Assembly: GCF_018873765.1 (NCBI RefSeq)
Contig: NC_057925.1
Coordinates: 8,381,568 to 8,445,567, forward strand
From: Telopea speciosissima
Lineage: Eukaryota > Streptophyta > Magnoliopsida > Proteales > Proteaceae
Direction: 5' to 3'
DNA: 64,000 bases
The notes beneath the pieces are model-generated. The model did no database searches and was not told the origin of the DNA. It worked only from the letters and a program-made list of their open reading frames with translations. This document shows, piece after piece, positions 55,019 to 64,000 of the stretch; the first letter of the stretch is position 1; each line of letters begins with the position of its first letter. The position numbers and the translations under genes are program-made.

Positions 55019-56071
55019 GGTCTAGATTTTGCTAGATTTCGACTACCCAAATTCCATACTTAAAATAAACGGACTAGACGGTAATAATATTTTTCAAAAA
55101 TCCGATTTCATAAAATACATACGATAATAATACGGTACGCGTTTAATACGGATATAATACGACATAGACAGTAATAATACTTTTAAAAAAAGGGACATAT
55201 ATTCATTATATAACATGCATTCACCACCTAATAAACAAAATAATATCATGATTTTATGAACTAAAATAAACACAATAATATAATATGCTATATAACATCT
55301 CTAAGATTATCATTTAACATATCAAAATATCAATAATCTACAAGAAATGAATGTAGATTGTCTGAAAATGAGATGAGCAAGTTGATTATCTTATCATTAA
55401 ATCATTCTTCCAACAGTACATTTCTTTCTATCTACAATGAGATAACCATATATTTTTAACCAGATGTGTTCTTGTGAAGGGGGATGAGTTCCCACTAATT
55501 AACCAATACAAGACAAGAGGGAGAGTTCCAGATATGGATCTCCACTGTACACATTAGCTACAAGAGATAGAAAAACAAGAATAAAATATAATAGAGATTG
55601 AGCCATTATTGCCAATATCACACCAGATTCATTTGCTTCACTACCACCATCAAAGTTCAAAGACCAGAGAAACAAGAGGAGAGTCCAAGACTTAAGTGCC
55701 ACTTTGTTGAACGGAGATGGGGAGGATGATTGGAGATGGAGGGTGGCTACTGTTGCTTGCTACGGTTGGATGTTCAACGCAAATCGAAAGGGACGAAAGG
55801 GAAAGTGAAATCGTTTCCCTAAATTCTAATCTTTTGGGTATTTTTTAAAATTAAAAAAAAAACGTATGATACGCCTATTATACAAGTATAATACTCGATC
55901 GATTAAAAAACGTATTTTTTTTTATAAAAATACGAAAAAATATGGGGACGGGAGTATTATACGTTCAAAAATTCGGGTATGCATATAATACGCGTATTTA
56001 CTAACTAAGGTCTGGGGGGAGGTCTAGATTTTGCTAGATTTTGACTAGCCAAATTCCATACTTAAAATAAA
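55019..56071. repeat. 51-bp direct repeats bracketing a 0.95-kb AT-rich element
   Basis: 55019-55069 and 56021-56071 agree at 49 of 51 positions (start GGTCTAGATTTTGCTAG). The enclosed part is full of TAATACG/CGTATTA motifs in both orientations, with TACGCGTTTAATACGG near the left and ATAATACGCGTATTT near the right, like the ends of a hAT-type MITE. A 51-bp repeat is far too long for a target duplication, so it may reflect a tandem duplication or repair event. Confidence 0.6.
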
Positions 56072-56204
56072 GTCGGGGGGGGAATTTGTTGTCGTGGGGG
56101 AGTTCTATTTGGGGGAACATGGCCCCTGCAAGCACGGAAGCATCAACTGAACAGGCATTTCTACCTTTCATGGGGGTCGGGTTGTAATACCTCAAACCCA
56201 TATA

Positions 56205-56875
56205 TAAGGGTGTCAAACGGTTTGGTTTCGGTTCGGTTCCATGACTTGAGGGTGTGACCCGAAACCGAACCGAAAAGCAAGTTGGTTTTGGGACCACCAA
56301 CCGAATCTGAACCTACTCGGTTCAGTTTGATTACGGTTCTAATTCAGTTTCCAAATACAGTTCCAATTCGGGTCTAATTCGATTTCGGGTTACGGTTCTA
56401 ATTCGGTTGCACACTTGAAGAGTTGAAGTTGAAGAGTTGAAAAGGGAAACTGAGAAAGGGAAATAGAAAAAACCTGAAAAATGGAATATGAAACGTCATT
56501 AGGTTAGAATTGTTAGATGGTTACCAAAAATACAAAGAAAATTTATAGATTTTTTATTTTCCCCTATGAAAAGTGGCATATAAATTTCATTCCGTTGGAT
56601 AGTTACCAAAAAACCAATGAAAACATAGGAAAGTGGAATATTTTAAAGTCATTTGGTTAGATATGATTACCAAAAAATTTTAAAGATATATGGCTTTGGA
56701 TTAAGTGATTTATTTGGTTCGATTTTGGTTCGAACCGATAGGTCTTGGCATGAAACCTAAAATGAATCAAATCGAATTAAAATACCATATACCAGAACCG
56801 AAACCAAACCGAATTAATTCAGTTCGGCTCAATTTCGGGTTCGGTTTTCGTTTCGATTTGGTTTTGACACCCTTA
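56205..56875. mobile_element. hAT-type element, 671 bp (TAAGGGTGTC ends)
   Basis: Ends TAAGGGTGTCAAACGG and GGTTTTGACACCCTTA, with a perfect 8-bp target duplication CCCATATA (56197-56204 and 56876-56883). The body has GGTTTCGGTTCGGTT blocks in both orientations and no transposase. Same family as 60124-61041. Confidence 0.9.
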
Positions 56876-56883
56876 CCCATATA

Positions 56884-59322
56884 GGATATTAAGCACCGCT
56901 CTCATGAGTGCCAACCCATAAGGTCAAGTTCATCCATACAAAAACATTGCTAGAAGTCGCAGTCTCACATGTAACACAACAGAAGCATTATATGTACAAT
57001 ACATACAAAAAATTGAATTTACATTCATGGCATTAAGTACAGTCTTGAATATTCAAAAACTTAATCACAACACTTGTTTAATTATATACATATCCACAAA
57101 TTGGTTCCCAAAACATCCAACAATTTATAAACATTCCAAATTAATTATTATTCATAAGACTCAAAACTTATCCCACAACTCTCATACCGTACTCCAGGCT
57201 TCTTAGCCCTCAAACCCTGGAGCTGCATATGTCTCCTTTCCTGCCTCCTTGTTTGAAAACATCAACATAATAAGGGTGAACTAACGCCCAAGATCATATA
57301 TATACAAGCATTCAGAAGTACAATAACTAAAATAAGAACAAAATGGTAAATTTCATCCTTTACTTAGCTAGGTAAAGTCTTGGACATTTAGTGAACTATC
57401 AAATTTGCACAAACAAGTTGAGGGTAGGGTGGTAGTCAACCTCATATTATTATTATACTTGAGTCTCGTACGTTGCAGCCCTGGGAAAGATGATACAGTA
57501 AGCATTATAGATGTGCTCTACTCCATGTATCCAAACATCAAGAGCATTGGGGAAGATCAACATCTAATATTAACATTCGTATGTGTATTTTGTAACGCAA
57601 ATTACTTTCATCTGCCTGACTAAACTTACAAAATGATTGACTAGATCTCCAAGTTACCAAACAAAAAGATTGACTAGATCTCCAAACATAATAACTGATC
57701 AACTGCGTAGTTTCCAAAAAAAGGAGAGAAAAAGGGAAGGGGGAGAGTGAAGATTTTTGTTATGATAAGAACAGATTTTCCCTCCACTTATGGTGATAAA
57801 AGTATCTTTTAAACCATGGGATCTAACCTCTGGTTGCACTCATTCATGGGAGTTAATAATGGCACTCATTATTCTAGAAGTTCGCTCATAACATCAAACC
57901 ACCTTTAATGAAGAGTTTCTATTTTCACCCTGGTGCCACAGAAGTTTCTCATAGTTCTTATGTAGGCTTAAAATATCATGGGCAGCAAGTATAAGACTAG
58001 AAATACAATAAACAAATAGTAAATACAAAACGTATCTGATTGGTATGGCATATAGTATCGCACTGCATCAACAATACGCATCCTCTTGTGTAATCCGAAT
58101 AATAAATGGTAGAGTTGAGTCGCATCAAACGATGCTCTCCTTAAGGTTTTTAGATGCCCCAATTCTGCAATCCGGGTTGACCATGCATCTATACCTCCAA
58201 GATGAAACAACTCTCTAATCACATAGGTTGCAGTTCCAAATGTGATTACAAAGGGTGTCCAAAGGCTATATTCACTAACTCATCGACACTGATCGATTAC
58301 GGTGGAAAAGAACTAAAAATGCTTCTAAAACTATTTTCAAAAACAATTGTTGGAGAATGAGCAAGACCCCCTCTCTTTATATAGGAGAGGAAGAGACACC
58401 ACTAAGGGATGTCTCCAAGAGATATGTCCCAACTCATGTCTTTTCCCATAAGGCTTGTTTGTTAGCCACTCAAACAAGTCTTCTAATAGGCACCTATTGG
58501 CTATTTAGGTGTCTATTAGGAAAGCACTCAACCCTCCAACAAAACCGTATTTTGAATCTTTAATTTTAAAACAATTAAAAATCCAACATCTTATTGTATA
58601 TTTTTTTGGGTCGGTGTTATTTGTAGGGGAGTGTGGCATCATGGGGAGGGGGGACGGGGCAGTCATTTCACCCCTCTCTATGTTTGACCGTGGCTGGTAT
58701 GCTCCCCCACAAAGAATTTTTTTTCATTTCTCTTTTAAGGGTACAAGAAGAAGCTCACAAGGTGGAGCGGCGATCATCAAAATCAGCATCCCTCTCACAA
58801 GATGAGATTTGGGGCTCACACTGACATTTTTTGTCTTGTTCTTACTCATATCCATAAGGATCCCATGTGGATGATATCATTCTATGCACTGCTATTGGTT
58901 TGAAGTGTAGATTCCTCCCCACACTCGCATTGTAGCAAACCCTCTCAATATTTTAATAAAAAGAATAATTTATCTAATTTAAAGAGAAGGGGAAAAGAAT
59001 TTTTCATAATGATATTCATTATTCTAGAAGTTCAATCATAAACTTTTTTTTGTTGAGTACTTAGTGGTAATAAAAAGGAAATTGGTAGATTAGAAGTGAC
59101 CCGGCCCAAGCTCTAGCTGGGAAATCCCAATAGAAGCCCAGTCTATCCAAGCTCAGCTCCACCAGCCCAATCTGAAAATTCAAGCACAATACAAGTATTT
59201 TAAGGGATGAGAAAGGGATTTAAATATTGTGTATGAGATTTTTTTTGGGGGGGGAGCGTCAACTTATATACTTTTTCTTCATGGGACTTCGACTACAACT
59301 ACAAGAGGGGGAAGGAAAGTGG
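56884..59322. other. Repeat-like spacer, no gene recognised
   Basis: TGTAATACCTCAAACCC at 56183, interrupted by the hAT element and resuming as TAGGATATTAAGCACC, could be the start of an LTR. 57180-57320 (CCTGGAGCTGCATATG, AGGGTGAACTAACGCCC) and 58340-58560 also look LTR-like. No paired LTR, primer site or pol sequence was found. Confidence 0.3.
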
Positions 59323-59493
59323 GAATTTTTATCCTCTCATGCACCGCACCGCACTGGCAGTGCACCAAAGTACATCAGATGGTGCACCTCACTTATACAT
59401 TGGTTTTTTATTCTCTCATGTGTAGTGGCCACCATCCGATGCACTTTAAAGGTGCACTAGGCGGTGCACAGCACTTGAGATGATGAAAACCCG
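59323..59493. mobile_element. Foldback MITE, 171 bp
   Basis: Ends GAATTTTTATCCTCTC and CATCTCAAGTGCTG-type arms rich in GGTGCACTGC/GCAGTGCACC. Flanks GGAAAGTGG (59314-59322) and AGAAAGTGG (59494-59502) match at 8 of 9. Related to 52032-52257 and, more distantly, to the array foldbacks. Confidence 0.75.
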
Positions 59494-59502
59494 AGAAAGT
59501 GG

Positions 59503-60115
59503 TTTATTAAAAGGCATAATTTGAAGACAAAAAGTTGAACATATGACCTTTTTGGGAGCCTGTACTCTACTGATACCCTTGTAGGTTGTTGTATAGGCTT
59601 AAGAGGTCAAATGGATTGACTCGCTTATCTTCATTTTGCACAAAAATACTTCCCTCCCCTCTCATGCAATGTATCTCTTCTGTGGTGTAAAGTTGTGTAG
59701 GACTTAGTTATGTAGAACTGGAAAAAAAAGAAGAGAGGAAGAAGTTGTGTTCGGGAGGGGGGCATAGATTTAAAAATGGGAATTGGATTGATTGAATCAG
59801 TAGATTTAGATTAAAATCGGAGGCAAAAAAGAATAAAAGTTATGTTTTTTCTTTTAGAAGAGGGGACATAGATTTTAAAATTGGAATCAAATCGGTCAAA
59901 TTGGCCGCAAACAATCGTCATACAAGTTTTATAATGCTCATTGCTGGCCGATTCCTGCAGTTCCATACCAATTCTGGCCCGGTTTAGTTGAACCCAATTC
60001 GAAGCTGATTCCAACTTTTAAAATCTTGGAAGAGGGGGTGGGGGAGTTGGGCTGCACCACGCTTGGGCAAGGATAACTTCGAAAAAGGCTGACCCCAAAC
60101 TCTAGCTTGACGAAG
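59503..60115. other. Intergenic, no gene seen
   Basis: Only short frames on either strand; part (59760-60010) has CCAATTCG/CGAATTGG-type repeated words. Nothing assigned. Confidence 0.45.
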
Positions 60116-60123
60116 TTCAAATT

Positions 60124-61041
60124 TAAGGGTGTCAAAGTTGGGACCGAACTAAGGCTGTAACAGGGTCGGGTTGGGTCGGACTTTTTAAAACTTCAGCTCA
60201 ACCCATCCTTTATCTGGGCTTAGGCCCGACCCGATCCTGATTCAGGGCCAAGAAAATCCAATCCTGACCAAACCTCAGGGTCGGGTCGGGCTGACCCTAG
60301 TTGGCCCTGATCATGAATTGGGGGAAGGAAAGATGCATGCATTGGATTGAGTTGGGCACTTGGGCTAGGTCGGGAAGAAAATTATCAATTTTACATAAAA
60401 TAACACTATAATAAAACATATTATCACTTATTATCTTCATATATAATATATTATATAACAAAGTATATGTGACATTTAAAGTTTATTATATATTATATAC
60501 ATTATATTAGCCCGAGGCCTCAACTCTGGCCCAACCCGACCCTGCCTCAGGGCCAGAAATTTTCAGCCCTAACTTGCCCTCAGGGGCAAATATCTCAGCC
60601 TAGGCCCTGTTCAGGCTCAGGGTGGGCCAATGCGGGTTCGGGCCAACAGGGCCAAACTTGCAACCCTAGACTGAACCAGGTAAAATGACCTGAACTAAAC
60701 CGAAGTCTTATTGGGTTGGGTTCGATTTTGGGGATTTATGACCAAATCTGAACCGGACCAAACCAAAAAACCGAAAGAACTTGAAACCAAACCGAAACTG
60801 ACTCAAAAACCCGGATTGAAACCAAACGATATACCCTGATAAGAAACCGATAGCAACCCGAATCCCATAAAAAAGCATATATATAAGAAGCCGACCCAAT
60901 AACAAACCGATACAATAAGCCGATGTAAACCCGAAACCAAACCGAATGGAAATCGTGCCGAAACCGATTTCCTTATTGGTTTGGTTTCAGTTTCACCATT
61001 CCCATACCAAAACCGGCTTGAACCGACCGATTGACACCCTA
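60124..61041. mobile_element. hAT-type element with a second hAT-like element nested inside
   Basis: Ends TAAGGGTGTCAAAG and GATTGACACCCTA, with flanks TTCAAATT (60116-60123) and TTCGAATT (61042-61049), 7 of 8. The body outside the nested copy has AAACCGAAACC words as in 56205-56875. Contains 60150-60668. Confidence 0.82.
60150..60668. mobile_element. Nested hAT-like element, 519 bp
   Basis: Ends TAAGGCTGTAACAGGG and CTTGCAACCCTA; target duplication GACCGAAC / GACTGAAC (60142-60149, 60669-60676; 7 of 8). The AT-rich core TTATTATCTTCATATA and GGTCGGGTCGGG blocks are shared, inverted, with 35911-36623. Confidence 0.82.
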
Positions 61042-61420
61042 TTCGAATTTAAAACTAAGGTAGCCCCAATTTTACAGCTCCACCAAACATAGTATTAGTG
61101 ATTGTTCAGGTTATAATCAAAGTAAACCGGGTTAGGCCTATAAAATCCTTCGTCAACAAACACACCATCATATCACCAAAGGAGCATATTAATACCCCAC
61201 GTACAAAAATCGTCGGGAGTCGGGAATTCGGGACTCGGAGTCGGGAAAGGTCCCAATCCCAAACGCACAAAACTTGATACTCTTCCATCGTTTATTTACC
61301 TTTTTTTTTTTTTTTTTTGCTTTTATTATTAGGGAAATTAATACTATTCAAAAGATTTTTGATTACAGGAGAAATCCCGCTAAAAATTAAGAAAGAAAAG
61401 AGAGAACCGAAATCAATTCC
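61042..61420 (+). promoter_or_regulatory. Promoter and leader region of the PHD-finger gene
   Basis: About 380 nt between the hAT element and the ATG. A T run lies at 61301-61318. No certain TATA box. The hAT insertion ends less than 400 nt from the start codon, so it may lie in or next to the promoter. Confidence 0.35.
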
Positions 61421-61908
61421 ATGGCATTTCACGTTGCTTGCCCAATTACATGGTTCGTCTGTTTATAGTCTCACCTAAAACCTCCTCTGTAGGCTCTAAG
61501 TTTTGGAGGTTTCCCGATCCTAATAAGTCTTAAGAGTTGATAGAATTGTTTGTTGTTTTCAATTGCAGCCAGCGTATCTGCTTCTGCACGCTTGGGTTTC
61601 CTCAGAAGCTTCAGAGCGAGAAGGGGAGGAAAGATTTCTTGGAGGAGATTTTTAGGGTTGAGGAGTTCTTGAGCGATCCGTGGTCAGTCAAGGCTCGTCA
61701 GAAAGGCACTGTTCAGGTTGCGGTTCCTCGAATTGTTGCTTCGACTCCGGTGGTGACTGTTGTAGCTGATGGAGTTGGGGGTGGAGATGCGGATGGGGAG
61801 GAGATTTTGTCTGCTCAGAGAAAGAGAGTTGCGATGCAGAAGAAGGCGGTTGCTGCCTCGTTGGCCGCCGAGAATTATGCTCGGAGGTTTGAAACCGGTG
61901 ATTTGGCG
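61421..61908 (+). CDS. PHD-finger protein (At3g52100/At3g08020-like), first two coding exons
   Basis: Exon 1 is 61421-61452 (MAFHVACPIT + TG) with a GT donor. Exon 2 is 61569-61908 after the acceptor CAATTGCAG and ends at a GTGAGG donor. Joined, the protein starts MAFHVACPITCQRICFCTLG and continues GRKDFLEEIFRVEEFLSDPW, TVQVAVPRI and AAENYARRFETGDLA. This N-terminus is typical of a plant family of PHD/RING-type zinc-finger proteins thought to read chromatin marks; the zinc fingers themselves are encoded by later exons outside the window. An open frame through the intron, starting at 61537, is not the real start. The intron that begins at 61909 carries an RTE LINE and a hAT element. Partial because of the window edge. 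Confidence 0.8.
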
Positions 61909-62454
61909 GTGAGGTTCTTCAAATTGTTGACTTTAGCAAAAAGACCATATTTGTTCGAAAAACTTTAAATTGTTTTTTCCCCCTATCTTGTTGAACTTGT
62001 GCTTTCTGTAATAGGGTCATTGATTTGCATTTTAGGATTAGATACTATAGTTCTGTGTTTGTGAAAAATAGTTTTATCCCACTTCCACCATCCTACAAGG
62101 TTTCCACCTGCCTAGCAGGGTCAGTTTGTTTTTGTTTCTGTTACTGCTGTGTCTGTTGTGAATTGCAAGGAGTAATTTATACTTCTGATCTGCAAAGGTA
62201 GTATGCTCCTTTTTTTTGAATGTTCACTCCCCATATGTTCTCATTAAGAAAGGATACTTGATGGGTTCTGTTTCTAGTCGTGCTATCAGTTAGGAGTAAG
62301 TTGGTAAAGGGAAGAATGATATTGATTCGGTGTTTTAACAAATTACTTAGCCACTCGTTCTGAGTTTGAGTGGGACAAAGTCTTAATGGCACAATTTCAC
62401 AACGGTTTGCATCCACAGATCAGTGCTGCAATTGCCGCCAGTAGACTGGAATAA
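61909..62454. other. Intron start of the PHD-finger gene
   Basis: Non-coding, T-rich, no repeat ends recognised. Confidence 0.5.
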
Positions 62455-64000
62455 CTTGGTCCAGATGGTATTCCAATCATAGTTCTAAAACTCGGCCCGA
62501 GATCTCGGTTTTCCAGGAGGTCGAGATGAGACTTCATACGAGTTTTAAAAGTGCTAAACCTCGGGTAACCAGAGATGGGGTCGACCTAGATCTCGACCCA
62601 TCTTATCCTTTAAAAGTTTCGTAACTCGACAGAACTCGAGATATCTCGATCGAGTTCTGTCCAGAACCTCCTTTCTTCCCCCGTGAAGGCTGTGAGCTCA
62701 TTTTACCTCCGGATTTCAACGTACAACCTACCGGAGAGTTGATTCAACTACACAATTGAAGGATTCAGCTACAAAATTGAAGGATTCATCTCAAATTTGA
62801 AGCATTTTTCAAACCCATACATGCCTCAATATGACAGTAGCAGTGGATCTCACGCCTCATGGCAACTACTATACCCTAGGATAGGGGACTTGGCATATGC
62901 TGATGACAACTCTTATATGATTGTTGTGGACAACTATGTGCAACAGTACAACAACACTACGACATGGGAAGACTATGTGGCACTAGTGGGGACTGAATGC
63001 GTGATTTAAGGGAATTTTATGTGATGATCGTTGTAACATTGTTAAACAGTTTGATGTATCACTTTAACATTTCTAATGTTTATTTAAGTTGTTTTACATT
63101 AATTGAATGTTTTGATTGCTTTCTATTACTAAATTATGTGTAGAGTAGGGTATTTTAGTACATCGTCGCCTACCAACCTAGGATCCAAAGTGAAACTCCT
63201 ATTTGAACTTTGTTTTTGCAAAATCTGATAATGCCATTGTGTTTAAATAGCCTAAAATAGGCTGAGTACCAAGTTTCAGACCCAAACTAGGTCTAAAACC
63301 CACCGAAACTAGGTTTCGAGTTAGGAAAAAAAATGCACCAACTCGACCAAGATCTTGAGATATCTTGGTTTTTCCCAGTGTTGAGTTGGGGTCGAGTTTC
63401 AAGTTTTAGTACCATGATTCCAATAAAGGTGTGGAAGAGCTAAGGAATTAGTGGAATAACTTGGCTAACTAAGTTGTTTAATAAGTTTATAAGCACAAAC
63501 AAAATGCAAGGTGAATGGAGGAAAAGCATTGTGGTTCCGATTTATAAAAATAAAGGGGATATTTAAAGCTGTAATAACTATAGAGGAATGAACCATACCA
63601 TGAAAGTATGGGACTATGTGAGAGAGTAATTGAAATCCGCCTCAGACAAGAAACTTATATTTCGGAAACCAATTTGGTTTTATTCCAGGAAGATCAACCA
63701 TGAAGTTATTTATTTGCTTAGGAGACTAATGAAAATATTTAGAGAATGTAAGAAGGATCTCCATATGGTCTTTATGACTTGGAAAAAACTTATGATGGAG
63801 TACCTAGAGAGTTGATTTGGCAACTGTTAGAGAAGAAAAGTGTTTCAATTAAATATATGGAGTTGTGGACATGATTAAATATATATACAATGGTGTAGTG
63901 AGTAGTGACTAGTGTAAGAATTATGGAGGGACATAGTAGTGAATTCCCAATTACAATTGGATTACATCAAGGATCAAATTTAAGTCCATATTTATTTGTG
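62455..64000 (+). mobile_element. RTE-type LINE fragment, split by a hAT element, open at window end
   Basis: Before the hAT insertion: GPDGIPI (about 62458-62477), the start of RTE polymerase. After it: WLTKLFNKFIS near 63460, [19 protein letters not shown] near 63510-63565, NYRGM, then [14 protein letters not shown] and KKDLHMVFM. Stops and frame changes are present, so it is dead. The 5' end is truncated just before GPDGIPI; the 3' part leaves the window. Same family as the minus-strand copy at 50795-52410. Confidence 0.82.
62478..63416. mobile_element. hAT-type element, 939 bp, with a short ORF
   Basis: Ends CATAGTTCTAAAACTCGG and, inward from the right, CATGGTACTAAAACTTG, with a perfect 8-bp target duplication ATTCCAAT (62470-62477 and 63417-63424). 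Same ends as the 294-bp MITE at 17944. It holds a 70-aa frame at 62797-63009 (contains YADDNSYMIVVDNYVQQYN) that could be the tail of a transposase ORF; this is a guess. Confidence 0.85.

Noticed and set aside
55499-55702. 67-aa minus-strand hydrophobic frame
   Set aside because: Lies inside the AT-rich element between the 51-bp repeats, with no conserved motif.
56183-57500. LTR element split by the hAT insertion
   Set aside because: Only LTR-like words at one side; no second LTR, primer site, purine tract or pol sequence, so it is left as unassigned spacer.
61537-61968. 143-aa frame taken from its first ATG
   Set aside because: The ATG lies in the intron before exon 2; the spliced start at 61421 gives the conserved N-terminus, and the frame past 61908 reads through a donor.

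Overview
The window looks like nuclear DNA of a flowering plant: intron-bearing plant genes (DYW-type PPR, CHX antiporter, AN1/C2H2 stress-associated protein, plant mobile domain gene), Ty1-copia elements, L1 and RTE LINEs, Au-like SINEs and many MITEs, with an AT-rich background. Nothing looks like a grass. A woody or early-diverging dicot is possible, but that is a weak inference; the species cannot be fixed from sequence alone.

Layout. 1-7 kb: an L1 LINE 3' end, then an old Copia copy (A) into which a young Copia copy (B, 5-bp target duplication CCTTC, LTRs differing at 2 of 172 positions) has inserted; B itself carries a 142-bp hAT-type MITE. 9.3-9.9 kb (-): promoter and first exons of an EFR3-of-plants (EFOP/SRL2) gene whose other exons lie beyond a TE-filled intron or are missing. 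10.3-14 kb: MULE-type MITEs, a four-fold tandem array of foldback units, and a 1.4-kb non-autonomous MULE. 14-20.8 kb: mostly non-coding, with one unrecognised coding-like stretch, a hAT MITE and a 70-bp minisatellite. 20.8-24.1 kb (+): an apparently intact seven-exon gene joining a MuDR-type N-terminal domain to a plant mobile domain (PMD). 25.3-25.8 kb: a solo LTR. 27.4-29.8 kb (+): an intact PPR-DYW editing factor close to Arabidopsis At4g30700. 30.4-31 kb: L1 RNase H 3' end. 31.9-37.4 kb (+): an intact four-exon CHX cation/H+ antiporter with transposons in all three introns. 38.5-40.6 kb: L1 remnant broken by a MITE and a SINE. 42.0-42.8 kb (-): pseudogene of a UDP-galactose/glucose transporter. 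42.8-45.7 kb (-): broken Copia copy C. 48.4-54.4 kb (-): an intact two-exon SAP with a 5.2-kb intron holding an RTE LINE, a foldback MITE and a long inverted-repeat element. 55-61 kb: hAT-type elements, one nested in another. 61.4-61.9 kb (+): first two coding exons of a PHD-finger protein that runs off the window, followed by an RTE LINE split by a 0.94-kb hAT-type element.

The genes are unrelated single-copy style loci (RNA editing, ion transport, stress zinc finger, membrane scaffold, chromatin reader) and form no pathway or operon. The dominant story is transposon layering: at least eleven insertions have readable target duplications (5 bp LTR, 8 bp hAT-like, 9 bp MULE-like, 17-18 bp SINE), so their relative order can be worked out. 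No previously undescribed system stands out strongly; the best candidates are the MuDR-PMD fusion gene and the tandemly amplified foldback array.
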